Assembly (NCBI GenBank): GCA_002305165.1
Contig: DBQI01000048.1
Location: 1-55,130, forward strand
Source of the DNA: Armatimonadetes bacterium UBA1398
GTDB taxonomy: Bacteria > Armatimonadota > Zipacnadia > UBA1398
Direction of reading: 5' to 3'
DNA: 55,130 nucleotides
A program made the position numbers and the translations under genes. Below, piece after piece: positions 16,509 through 24,927 of the stretch; position 1 is the first letter of the stretch; every line of letters starts with the position of its first letter. The notes under the pieces are model-generated. The model saw only the letters and a program-made list of their open reading frames with translations, did not search any database and had not been told where the DNA came from.

Positions 16509-17440
16509 CGCGCCCACCGCCGTCCGCCACGCGATGCCCGCAAGCGAAAGAGCCGGGCCAGAGGCGCCATCACATCACCATCGGTGTGGAGAACCACCGG
16601 ATCGGCGCCGCACGCGCTGAGCTGACGCAGCAGGCCAGGGAGACGCCCCGCGCGGGCCTCGGCGTAGGCGGCGCGAACCCGCGGATCGTCCGTGTCCAGC
16701 AGCCGCTCCTCGCCCGTCTCGGGATCGCGCACCCCGAGCAGCCCCACGCCCTCGGGCAGCGTCCGTTCGAGGGGGTCCACCGTCACGGCGCAGATGACGT
16801 CATGTCGTGCTGTCGCGACGCGAAGCTCGCGCTCGTAGTCGGGCGCAAGGAAGTCGCTGAGAACGAAGAGGACCGACCGTTTCCGCACGGCGCGGGTCAC
16901 CAACCGCAGGGCCGCGGCCAGGTCCGTGCCGGCCGCGGTGGGCTGCACGAAGAGCACGTCTCGCACCAGGTGCAGGGCGTGGTTACGTCCTTTGCGGGGC
17001 GCCATGAAGTGCTCGACGACGTTCGAGAAGAGCACCGCGCCCACGCGGTCGTTGCTCCCCAGTGCGGCGAAGGCGATGAGGGCGCACACGTTGGCGGCGA
17101 GGTCACGCTTGAGGAGCTGTCCCGTGCCCGCCGCCTGGCTGCCGCTGATGTCGACCAGGAGGATCGTGCTGAGCTCTCGCTCCTCCTCGTAGCGCCGGAC
17201 ATGCAGCTCGCCGGTGCGAGCGGTGACGTTCCAGTCGATGGTCCGATGGTCGTCGCTCTCGTCGTAGCCGCGGACCTCGGCGAACTCCAGCCCCCGCCCA
17301 CGGAAGGCGCTCCGGTACTCTCCGGCGGAGAGGGTCTGCATGAGCCGCCGCGCGGAGAGCTCGATGCGGCGAACCCGCGCCATCACCTCGGCGACGGCCG
17401 CCGTCTCCGCTTGGTTGGGTCCATGGTCTGGCATGGGCAC
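16505..17440 (-). CDS. DUF58 domain protein
   Basis: The 311-residue protein shows the DUF58 core: GRGLEFAEVRGYDESDDHR followed by IDWNVTARTGELHVRRYEEE. A VWA-like region then has VDISGSQ in the first metal loop position and LFVLSDFLAPD later. DUF58 proteins almost always sit next to MoxR ATPases and are thought to be partners or substrates of that AAA+ machine. No membrane helix is visible. The GTG at 17440 has GGAG 9 nt upstream and lies 13 nt after the MoxR stop; an ATG at 17434 is an alternative. It continues into the DUF4381-like gene by overlap. Confidence 0.87.
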   Translation of the reverse strand: MPMPDHGPNQAETAAVAEVMARVRRIELSARRLMQTLSAGEYRSAFRGRGLEFAEVRGYDESDDHRTIDWNVTARTGELHVRRYEEERELSTILLVDISGSQAAGTGQLLKRDLAANVCALIAFAALGSNDRVGAVLFSNVVEHFMAPRKGRNHALHLVRDVLFVQPTAAGTDLAAALRLVTRAVRKRSVLFVLSDFLAPDYERELRVATARHDVICAVTVDPLERTLPEGVGLLGVRDPETGEERLLDTDDPRVRAAYAEARAGRLPGLLRQLSACGADPVVLHTDGDVMAPLARLFRLRASRGGRRWAR

Positions 17441-17453
17441 GGTCAGGCGCTCC

Positions 17454-18443
17454 TCACGGAACGGGCACACTGTTCAGCACGCTCGCCACTACGGCCGCCG
17501 AGTCCACGCCCTCGGCCTGAGCCTCGAAGGTGGTGATCACCCGATGCCGCAGGATGTCTGGCGCCACGTCCTTCACGTCCTCGGGGATGACGTAGTCGCG
17601 GCCGCAGAGGAAGGCTCGGGCCCGGGCCCCCTTGGCCATCCAGATGGAGGCGCGAGGCGAGGCGCCGTACTCGACCCATCGGCTCCCCGAATCCCTGGAG
17701 CTCCCCGCGATGCGAGTCGCGTGGACGAGCCGGACCATGTAGTCCAGCACCCGGTCCTCGATCCGGACGCCGATGACGTCTCGCTTGGCCTGCTCGATCT
17801 CAGCCAGAGTCATGACAGGCTCCGCCGCAGGCTCCTTGTGCCCGATCATCCGGCGCACGATGGCCTTCTCCTCGGCCATAGTCGGGTAGCTGACGATGGT
17901 CTTGAACATGAAACGGTCCACCTGAGCCTCGGGGAGCGGGTACGTCCCCTCCTGCTCGATGGGGTTCTGGGTGGCGAGCACGATGAAGGGCTCCGGCAGA
18001 GGGTGGGTCGTCCCCGCGAGCGTTACGCGCCTCTCCTGCATCGCCTCGAGCAGCGCCGATTGCACCTTCGCCGGCGCGCGGTTGATCTCGTCCGCCAGCA
18101 CGATGTGGGCGAAGATGGGCCCTCGGTGAGGGCGGAACTCCCCCGTGCGCTGGTCGAAGACGTTGGTCCCGATGAGATCCGAGGGGAGCAGGTCGGGGGT
18201 GAACTGCACGCGGCCGAAGCTCGCCTCCACCGTCTGGGCCAGAGTACGGACCGCGAGAGTCTTGGCGAGCCCAGGGACGCCCTCGAGGAGCACGTGCCCC
18301 TCAGTCAGGAGGGCCATGAGCATCCGTTCGATGAGCTTCCGTTGGCCGACGATCACCTTGTCGATCTCGGCGAAGATGGGGCCCAGGGGCCCGGACCCAG
18401 CGTCCGCCCACTCCAAGGGCTGGTCCCCATGCGGTCTCAGCAT
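17454..18443 (-). CDS. MoxR-family AAA+ ATPase
   Basis: The 329-residue cytosolic ATPase has Walker A GVPGLAKT (55-62), Walker B VLADEINRAPAKVQSALLEAM, a sensor-1 ATQNPIEQEGTYPLPEAQVDRF and an AAA lid domain at the C-terminus. MoxR proteins are chaperone-like ATPases that act on VWA or DUF58 partners, matching its neighbours. The ATG at 18443 is preferred over 18452 because the GAAGGGG Shine-Dalgarno is then 9 nt away rather than abutting. It lies 21 nt after the BatD-like gene. Family call is secure; client proteins are unknown. Confidence 0.93.
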   Translation of the reverse strand: MLRPHGDQPLEWADAGSGPLGPIFAEIDKVIVGQRKLIERMLMALLTEGHVLLEGVPGLAKTLAVRTLAQTVEASFGRVQFTPDLLPSDLIGTNVFDQRTGEFRPHRGPIFAHIVLADEINRAPAKVQSALLEAMQERRVTLAGTTHPLPEPFIVLATQNPIEQEGTYPLPEAQVDRFMFKTIVSYPTMAEEKAIVRRMIGHKEPAAEPVMTLAEIEQAKRDVIGVRIEDRVLDYMVRLVHATRIAGSSRDSGSRWVEYGASPRASIWMAKGARARAFLCGRDYVIPEDVKDVAPDILRHRVITTFEAQAEGVDSAAVVASVLNSVPVP

Positions 18444-18464
18444 CGGTGTCATCCCCTTCGGGTC

Positions 18465-19430
18465 TCAGTGTGGCTGTTGGGGAGCCAAGCCGCCCAACTC
18501 GCGCGATACCGTAATGGTGTCCAGGGCCGCCCGCTCCATCGCTTCCGCGTCTGGTTGGGCGCCGGCGAAGCAGACGGCCTCGACCGTGTCGAGCAACTCC
18601 CGGAGGCGGCCCTGGCAGCCCTCGGACAGCCGCGGTTCGAGCGCTTGCTCTATCTCCGTGCGCGTCATCGTCCGTGCCTCGTCCCCGATGAGGGAGCGTA
18701 GGTGGCCCAGGCAGCAGTCCATCAGGGCCGTGGGATCTCCCGCCCCCGCAAGGGCCGTGAGGCGCTGTACGAGGTCCTCGCCGCGCGGATCGGGCGAGCT
18801 GGGCTGGGGCTTAGCGCCACGAGCCAAACCTCGAGCCAAGACAGCCACCACTACGGCGAGCAGGGACAGGCCGGCGAGGGCGACCGCGACAACCAGCAGT
18901 AGACGCCCTCGCGAGCCGCTGTCGCTTGCGGACGGCGCCCCCGACGTCGCGGCGTCGCCGGCCGCCTCCCCGGCGGACACCTCCACGAAAACGGGCGCCG
19001 CGCTGGCATTCAGGATCTCCTGCCCAACCCGAGCGCTCACGGCGATCGCGGGGATCTCGTACCGCCCAGGGCGCTGGGCGTGGAGGGGCACTCGCTGCTC
19101 ACTCCGGACCGTCGCGCGCCCCCCTGAGAGGATCGTCTGGCTGCTCTGGGAGAGGGGCACGGAGTGAGGTCCCAGCCCGAGTTCGGGCACCTCGGGCAGC
19201 TCGACGCGCACCGGGCCCACAGCCATGACGGGAGACTGGGAGAGGAGGTCGGCCTGTAGCACCAGGTAGGCACGCTCCCCGATCCGCGGGGACTCAGGCT
19301 CCACCCAGGCGCGCGCGGACAGCTCCGCCGACTGCGCCACGCACGGGGCGAGGGTCCACACCAAGACGCAGCCGAGGCCGATCGGCCACGACCAGGCGGG
19401 GCGACGGTGAGGGGCGGCGGCGCGTGTCAC
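18465..19430 (-). CDS. BatD-like membrane protein
   Basis: The 321-residue protein has a signal peptide (about 12-34) and an exported beta-sandwich region. That region contains ARAWVEPESPRIGERAYLVLQ and PLHAQRPGRYEIPAIAVSARVG, strands typical of BatD/oxygen-tolerance proteins. One membrane helix follows at about 178-200, then a cytoplasmic helical domain. It is about half the usual BatD length, so it may hold only one sandwich unit. The GTG start overlaps the stop of the preceding HtrA-like gene as GTGA (19427-19430). It likely displays the periplasmic part of the MoxR/VWA machine. Confidence 0.72.
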   Translation of the reverse strand: MTRAAAPHRRPAWSWPIGLGCVLVWTLAPCVAQSAELSARAWVEPESPRIGERAYLVLQADLLSQSPVMAVGPVRVELPEVPELGLGPHSVPLSQSSQTILSGGRATVRSEQRVPLHAQRPGRYEIPAIAVSARVGQEILNASAAPVFVEVSAGEAAGDAATSGAPSASDSGSRGRLLLVVAVALAGLSLLAVVVAVLARGLARGAKPQPSSPDPRGEDLVQRLTALAGAGDPTALMDCCLGHLRSLIGDEARTMTRTEIEQALEPRLSEGCQGRLRELLDTVEAVCFAGAQPDAEAMERAALDTITVSRELGGLAPQQPH

Positions 19431-20884
19431 TGGCGGCTGCCCACCGCCAAGAAGCTGCCCAGGCCCTGCTCATCGATGCGCCGGAAGGCGATGCTGATCA
19501 CGTCGTCTGGCTCGGTCTCGTCCAGGACGGCCTCCAGATCCTCCAGGGTCAGCAGCGGTGTGGCGCCAATCTGCATGAGGAGATCTCCGCCGCGGATCCC
19601 CAGGAGGAACGCGCCCTGGCCGATCGCGACCTTCGTGGCGACCACACCATGCTCAGCGCCGAAGGCGGCCAGCTCCTCGGGCGACGCGGCGCGGGCCGTC
19701 AGGCCCCAGCCCCTCTGCGGCTCCGCCAACGTCTGCTCTCCCGTGGATTCGGGGAACTCACCCAGGACGACGTCGATCTCGATGGGCCGCCCTTCGCGAA
19801 TGAGCGTCAGGTGGTACCTGTCGCCCGGGTGGCTCTGGTCGAGGATCGGCCCCAGGTCCGCCAGGCCCGTGAGCGTGACCGGCCGTTCGCCATCGACGGG
19901 ACACATCTCGACGAGGACATCGCCGACGCGGGCGCCGGCCACATCGGCCGGCCCTCCGGGCGCTACCCGGACGAGGTAGATGCCGCCGTCGGGGGCGCCC
20001 AAGTCCGATCCAGCCTCAGGGGGCACATCCTGCAGGTGGACGCCAAGCCATGGTCGCTTGACCGCGCCGCCCGAACGGATTCGCGCGAAGACGGCCTGCA
20101 CTTCGCTCCCGATCACAGCGACCATCGTATTGCCGGCATCCTCCAGGCTCGTCGCCTGAGTAGCCGGCAGGGCCATCCCGAGTACCCGGCCGTCCAGGTC
20201 GACGACGGGAGCGCCCTCGCCCATGGGCATGCGCGGGATCGATGTAAACATGAGCAGCCGGCTGGATGCCCACGGGTTCTGTTTGGCCGGCAGCACGCGG
20301 AGGTAGGGGGCGGTCACGTGGCCCACGGAGGAGATCGGCACCCTGTAGATGGTCGGGCCTACGGCGATGGCCCAGTGCCCGGGTCTGATGGCCCCCTCCC
20401 GGGGCGAGCGAAAGACCACTGGCGGCAGAGGAGAGGCGCTGAGATCAACGCGGAGGGCGGCCACATCGGACATGCGGTCATAGTGGATCGCCGTGACGGG
20501 CAGGCTGACGCCACTCTCGGTCAACACCTCGACGTGCTCGCTGTCCGCGACGAGGGGTGTGCTCGTGATGACCCACCCCTGATCGTCGGCCACGAACCCG
20601 GAGCCCATGATGTACTCCACGCCCACTGCCGGGACCGGCCCCACCTCGGACTCCTCGATAGCAGGGTTGCTCACCGGAGCCTGACGGGTCACGATGATCC
20701 CAACCACGCTCGCGCGCACCTTCGAAGTAGCGGCGTCGAAGGCAGCCTGAAGCTCTCGCGCGTAGTCGGGCTCACCTCCCGCGGATACGTCTTGAGCCGT
20801 CGCCGTGCTCCACAGGGCCACGGTCGCCACGGCAGCCACGGACACGAATCGGCGCGCTAACGCGCCCATAGGAATCACCACCAT
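19427..20884 (-). CDS. HtrA/DegP-like protein with two PDZ domains and no catalytic His or Ser
   Basis: The 485-residue exported protein has a signal peptide (hydrophobic 14-30), a trypsin-like domain (about 85-265) and two PDZ domains (about 275-375 and 385-475). The protease landmarks align well with DegP: GSGFVADDQGWVITS, DRMSDVAALRV and VVDLDGRVLGM. However, the His position holds Pro110 (STPLVAD), the Asp is kept (Asp140), and the Ser position holds Glu223 (MGEGAP instead of GNSGG). It should therefore be inactive as a protease and may act as a sensor, chaperone or scaffold for peptides bound by the PDZ domains. Start ATG 20884; ATG 20869 has a better GGTGG spacing and is an alternative. 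It is coupled to the BatD-like gene. Confidence 0.83.
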   Translation of the reverse strand: MVVIPMGALARRFVSVAAVATVALWSTATAQDVSAGGEPDYARELQAAFDAATSKVRASVVGIIVTRQAPVSNPAIEESEVGPVPAVGVEYIMGSGFVADDQGWVITSTPLVADSEHVEVLTESGVSLPVTAIHYDRMSDVAALRVDLSASPLPPVVFRSPREGAIRPGHWAIAVGPTIYRVPISSVGHVTAPYLRVLPAKQNPWASSRLLMFTSIPRMPMGEGAPVVDLDGRVLGMALPATQATSLEDAGNTMVAVIGSEVQAVFARIRSGGAVKRPWLGVHLQDVPPEAGSDLGAPDGGIYLVRVAPGGPADVAGARVGDVLVEMCPVDGERPVTLTGLADLGPILDQSHPGDRYHLTLIREGRPIEIDVVLGEFPESTGEQTLAEPQRGWGLTARAASPEELAAFGAEHGVVATKVAIGQGAFLLGIRGGDLLMQIGATPLLTLEDLEAVLDETEPDDVISIAFRRIDEQGLGSFLAVGSRQ

Positions 20885-20955
20885 TGGCTCGATCTCTCAC
20901 ATGACAGACTACGTTTCCGAGGGTTCCGAGGATGATAGGAACCGCGGCGGCGAGA

Positions 20956-22035
20956 CTAGAGTGCCAGAAACAGCGCCTCGAGCGCGAGGCGGGTGTTCGC
21001 GTTGCCCTTGATCGCCCGTTTGGCCTCACCGATGCGGCCGAGAGCCGCCGCGGCACGCCCCGGGCTTGGCGTCGCGATCCGGTCGCCCAGGTCCAGCAGG
21101 CTCGCCTCGGGCGCCCCTAGCGAGTGTGAGTAGGCATCCCGAATAGCAGCCTCCAGCGGGAACAGCACCGCCTCGATAGACCGCCGTACCCGCTCCTCCT
21201 CGGTGCCCCCCTCCTCGCCCTCGTCACGGTTCAGGACCTCGTACCACTGCAGACAGAGCGACCGGCAGAGCTCCGCCGCGCGCAGGGCCTGGAGCGGGTC
21301 ATCGGAGAGCGCCATGTGGCGCAGGGTGCGGAAGCCCTCCTCGATCTCCGGCAGCTCGGGGGCATCGAGGAGCCGCCGCGCCACAGTCAGGCGTCCACCG
21401 GAGAGGAGGGCCGCCCGACGAGCCGCTCCATCGGACCGTCCCAGGGCGGTGACGATCGCCTCCACCGGCGCCGGCGGCAGGTCCATGCGCTGGCATCGGG
21501 AGAGGATCGTCGGGAGGACCCCCGAGGCGTTGGAGGCCGTCAGGAGCACGAGGGCATGAGCCGGCGGCTCCTCCACGGTCTTCAGAATGGCGTTCATGTG
21601 CACATCCTGCAGCAGGTCGAGCGCCAGCACCGCCAGGCACTTGGTCCGTGAGGCGATGGGCCGGATGGACACGTACTCCTGGGCCGCGCGGAGACGGTCG
21701 ATGAGGGGCACTTCCTTGCCCGACGCCGACCCCTCCATGCTGATGCGGCTCTCCTTCTGCTGTGGGTCGATGACCATCAGGTCATGGTGCCGATCGGAGG
21801 CGTAGGGACGTTCGCAGGAGGGGCAGATCCCGCAGGGCGCCAGGACGCCGTCGCGCTCGGTGGGCTCATGGCAGCCGGCCAGTCGGCCGAAAGCCAGAGC
21901 CGCCTCTCGTTTGCCCACGCCGGTCGGCCCGATGAAGAGGTAGGCGTGAGCGACCTTGCCCGAGCGCACCGCGCCGGCGAGCATCCTCCCGACCTTGGGG
22001 TGGGTCGCGAACCCGGCGGCCACCAGATCGTGCAT
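20956..22035 (-). CDS. holB: DNA polymerase III delta-prime subunit (clamp loader)
   Basis: This 359-residue AAA+ protein of the clamp loader has Walker A-like GPTGVGKR (36-43), a four-Cys zinc-binding cluster at residues 55, 68, 71 and 74, and NAILKTVEEPPAHALVLLTASN with the following SRCQRMDL (SRC motif). Delta-prime works with delta and tau/gamma to load the sliding clamp. The DnaX subunit is related, but the length and lack of a C-terminal extension favour HolB. The ATG at 22035 was chosen because AGGGAG stands 7 nt upstream and 13 nt after the previous stop; the frame opens earlier at 22131 but would overlap the FHA gene. It sits unusually inside an envelope-signalling block. Confidence 0.83.
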   Translation of the reverse strand: MHDLVAAGFATHPKVGRMLAGAVRSGKVAHAYLFIGPTGVGKREAALAFGRLAGCHEPTERDGVLAPCGICPSCERPYASDRHHDLMVIDPQQKESRISMEGSASGKEVPLIDRLRAAQEYVSIRPIASRTKCLAVLALDLLQDVHMNAILKTVEEPPAHALVLLTASNASGVLPTILSRCQRMDLPPAPVEAIVTALGRSDGAARRAALLSGGRLTVARRLLDAPELPEIEEGFRTLRHMALSDDPLQALRAAELCRSLCLQWYEVLNRDEGEEGGTEEERVRRSIEAVLFPLEAAIRDAYSHSLGAPEASLLDLGDRIATPSPGRAAAALGRIGEAKRAIKGNANTRLALEALFLAL

Positions 22036-22048
22036 CGCGCGTCTCCCT

Positions 22049-23365
22049 TTAGCTGTCTGCAGGCCCCTCGTCGCCCCGGGCGCGAGTCGTCCGCGCCAAG
22101 CCGCTGTGTACGACGAGCAGCAGGTGTTCACCGATCGCCAGGCGATCCCCCGACTGAAGCGACGCCTCCGTCGCTCGGACGCCGTTCACCAGGAGGCCTG
22201 GGCCGGTCTCCTCCGCCATGATACCCACGTCGAGGCCGATGCGGGTGAGCGTCGCGTGCACCGGGGACACCTTCTCACCCGGGAGCTGGAGATCGACGCC
22301 ACTGCCCGAGCCCAGGGTGGATCGGCCTTCGGGCACCTCCAGCGTCTCCCCGAGCAGGGGGCCCTCGACGATGACGAACCGCACGCCCTCGGGCTCATGC
22401 TCCGCGCCGCCCGCCGGGCGAGCGGGCGACGACCGCCGCACGTCCTGGGGCCTCACCCGGAGTCGGTTGTAAGCCACGTGGAAGCGCGAAGCTCCCAGCC
22501 GCAACTCATCGCCGTCCAGGAGCGTGGCTTCGTCCACGCTCTCGCCATTCACGGCCAGATCGCCGCCGTCGACCGGCTCGATGGTGACCGCCTGCCCCGC
22601 CCACCGCGCTCGCAGATGAACGGGACGCACCCCCGGGCCGATGAGCGTCGCGTCGCACAGCGGCGAGCTGCCCAGGAGGCTCTCTCCGGCATACAGCGCC
22701 ACCGAGAACTCTCCACGGTGCAGCGTCAACACCGCGCCCAGGCGCTCTGCTAGGATGACGCTGGCGCCGACCGTCGCCGAGAGCCACGCTGTAGCGAGCA
22801 GCCCAGGGCTCTCAGCCAGGCTCAATCCTCCCCACCCACGCTCCCAGCGCGGCAGAAAGTACAGGATGAGCTCGTAGAGGAGCCCCCCGAAGCCGCCGCC
22901 GAGGAGCCCGCCGACGAGGAGCGTGCCACGGCGGCCGTTCAGGCCCGGCGCGCCGCCCACGGAGGACGCGGCGATCCCCGACGCGATGCTCGCGGCGAGG
23001 ATGGTCGCCAGCATGTCGGGGGCGACCGAGCCGATGGATGGGGAGGGCGCCGTCGTAAGGGAGGCGCGTTCGGTGGACGTGCTCGCCAGCGCTAGGAGGA
23101 CCGCCGCCACCAGCCCCGCGAGGATGCCGCCCGCCAGGGCATAGCCGGCGGACCAGAGCAGCGGCCCTGCCCCTGGCGCGGATCGTCGGCCCAGCGCATC
23201 CCCGGCCACGAGCCCCAGCCACAGACCGAGGCCCAGGCCAGCCATGAGCACCACGGCGGCCAATGGCGAGTCCTCGGCGCCGGCGGAGAGTCGCGCCAGC
23301 GAGTACCCGGCGCAGCCACCGGCGGTGGTCAGGGCGATCCGTTGCGCGACCTCGGCGTACCTCAT
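22049..23365 (-). CDS. Membrane protein with two C-terminal FHA-like domains
   Basis: The 438-residue protein has about five to six hydrophobic segments in the first 210 residues, with Gly-rich helices such as GTLLVGGLLGGGFGGLLYELILYF. Two FHA-like beta domains follow, at about 215-300 and 325-425. The second has recognisable FHA strands (RSTLGSGSGVDLQLPGEKVSPVHATL, then GPGLLVNGVRA) although the canonical Ser-x-x-His is changed to SPVHA. FHA domains read phosphothreonine on partners. A Ser/Thr kinase is not present in this window. It lies 18 nt after another FHA membrane gene and 13 nt before holB, so all are likely one transcript. Confidence 0.7.
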   Translation of the reverse strand: MRYAEVAQRIALTTAGGCAGYSLARLSAGAEDSPLAAVVLMAGLGLGLWLGLVAGDALGRRSAPGAGPLLWSAGYALAGGILAGLVAAVLLALASTSTERASLTTAPSPSIGSVAPDMLATILAASIASGIAASSVGGAPGLNGRRGTLLVGGLLGGGFGGLLYELILYFLPRWERGWGGLSLAESPGLLATAWLSATVGASVILAERLGAVLTLHRGEFSVALYAGESLLGSSPLCDATLIGPGVRPVHLRARWAGQAVTIEPVDGGDLAVNGESVDEATLLDGDELRLGASRFHVAYNRLRVRPQDVRRSSPARPAGGAEHEPEGVRFVIVEGPLLGETLEVPEGRSTLGSGSGVDLQLPGEKVSPVHATLTRIGLDVGIMAEETGPGLLVNGVRATEASLQSGDRLAIGEHLLLVVHSGLARTTRARGDEGPADS

Positions 23366-23383
23366 GGTCTCCTCTGGCTTGTC

Positions 23384-24916
23384 TTAGATGATCTCCACGA
23401 GCATAGAGGATTCGCCGATGACGATCTCATCGGTGTCCTCGAGCACCTGCCGCGTGACCCGCAAGCCGTTCACATAGGTGCCGGCTTTCGAGCCCAGGTC
23501 CCTCACCACCAACCGTCCCTCTTCGGACTCGATGATCGCATGCCTCTCGCTGGCCTTCGGGTCGCCGCGTAGTCGGATGTGGCAGCGCCGGGATGTTCCG
23601 AGAACCGTGGATGGACCGATGACCACATCGGAGTAGGTGTGGTCGGCATGAACGACCGAGAGTCTGGCGAGCCGTGGACCGCGACGCCCGACGGGCCTGG
23701 GTAGGCATTCGCAGCGGCCCGTGATGGGGTGGGGGCGCTCCCCGCAGCGGCGGCAGACGCCGGTCGCGGCGAGGGCGCGGCGACGGTCTATGAGCGCCGC
23801 CGCGATGAGGCCTATGGCTGCCAAGCAGACGAGCACCACCTGGACCCGCGTCAGCCACGCGCCGATGTCGGCCAGGTCGTCCTCGAAGCAGAAGGTCGGC
23901 AGGAACGCGAGGGACGCGAGCATCGTGAACACGAGGCCGATCACGGCGAGCTCCCGACACCAAGCCTTACGGCTCACGTAGGCCAGCAGGCAGATGATCA
24001 GCAGCACCAGCTGAGCCGCCGCCGTGGCGCAGACGAGAGGGACGTACCGCACCTGGCCGAGCAGGAACATGGCGATGCCGTTGCCCAGGAGGACGGCGCC
24101 GATGATCGCGGTCGCGACGCTGAGAGCTCCCTGGCTCCAGGCCTCTTTGAGCCCGAAGAATCGCCAGATGGCAGTGAAGGTCACGCCCAGCACGAGCCAG
24201 ATGAGGACCACGAGGCCATAGACGGCCACGGACACCGCAGTGTAGAGGTCTGACGAGACGTCGCCGCCCGAGCCGAAGAGAGGCGTCGCGTCCGGGTAAT
24301 ACTGGGTCTGCCGGCTGAGCGTCAGGTTTCGAGTGAGGTCGCCGCCATCACGACACTGGCACAGGTCGCTCGCCTGGAGCCCGGTGTCCGTCTGGGCATG
24401 GATCTGTAGCGTGCCGGGTCGGAGGTCCGTGAGGTGCAGCTCCGTGCGCCCACCGCTGGGGCGGAGGATGCTGCTGCGGGAGTAGTCATCGGATTCACGG
24501 ATGAGAACCGAGATGAGGGGCATCCGGCCCCAGCCCGGTACATTGAAGAGCAGATCGACGGAGGCGGGCTGGTAGAGCGATTCGGCGGCAATCTCGTGGC
24601 GTTCCGGCCACTCCTGACGGTCAGCGCCTGAAAGGACCACCCGCCAGACGCGCCCATCCTCGGCCTTGAACCGAATGACGTACCGCTGCGGCGTCTCCTT
24701 CGGCACGCGGATGACCGCGACGCCGCCTGGCTCCACGGCGCTGCTCTGTCGGGTGTCCGTGCTACCGTCTCCCAGGGGCCACGCCGTGACCACGCCGCCG
24801 ATGTCCGGCGGAGCGACAACCTCGATGGGCTCGGCTCGCGCCGACCCGGCGATGAGCGTGGCGCTCACGACAGCCAGTGCAGCGCGCGCCCCCCACTGCG
24901 CTCCGCCTGCCCTCAT
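23384..24916 (-). CDS. Membrane protein with zinc ribbon and C-terminal FHA domain
   Basis: The 510-residue protein has a signal peptide (about 9-28), an exported beta-rich region to about 215, then five hydrophobic helices (about 225-375). A short cytosolic zinc-ribbon-like motif (CRRCGERPHPITGRCEC, about 386-402) precedes a full FHA domain (about 425-505). The FHA shows VLGTSRRCHIRLRGDPKASERHA and GSKAGTYVNGLRV, with the Ser and His positions for phosphothreonine binding kept. The layout suggests an envelope sensor whose inner end docks phosphorylated partners. It starts 11 nt after the phosphatase gene. I do not know a named family for the whole protein. Confidence 0.72.
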   Translation of the reverse strand: MRAGGAQWGARAALAVVSATLIAGSARAEPIEVVAPPDIGGVVTAWPLGDGSTDTRQSSAVEPGGVAVIRVPKETPQRYVIRFKAEDGRVWRVVLSGADRQEWPERHEIAAESLYQPASVDLLFNVPGWGRMPLISVLIRESDDYSRSSILRPSGGRTELHLTDLRPGTLQIHAQTDTGLQASDLCQCRDGGDLTRNLTLSRQTQYYPDATPLFGSGGDVSSDLYTAVSVAVYGLVVLIWLVLGVTFTAIWRFFGLKEAWSQGALSVATAIIGAVLLGNGIAMFLLGQVRYVPLVCATAAAQLVLLIICLLAYVSRKAWCRELAVIGLVFTMLASLAFLPTFCFEDDLADIGAWLTRVQVVLVCLAAIGLIAAALIDRRRALAATGVCRRCGERPHPITGRCECLPRPVGRRGPRLARLSVVHADHTYSDVVIGPSTVLGTSRRCHIRLRGDPKASERHAIIESEEGRLVVRDLGSKAGTYVNGLRVTRQVLEDTDEIVIGESSMLVEII

Positions 24917-24927
24917 CGACTTCCCCC

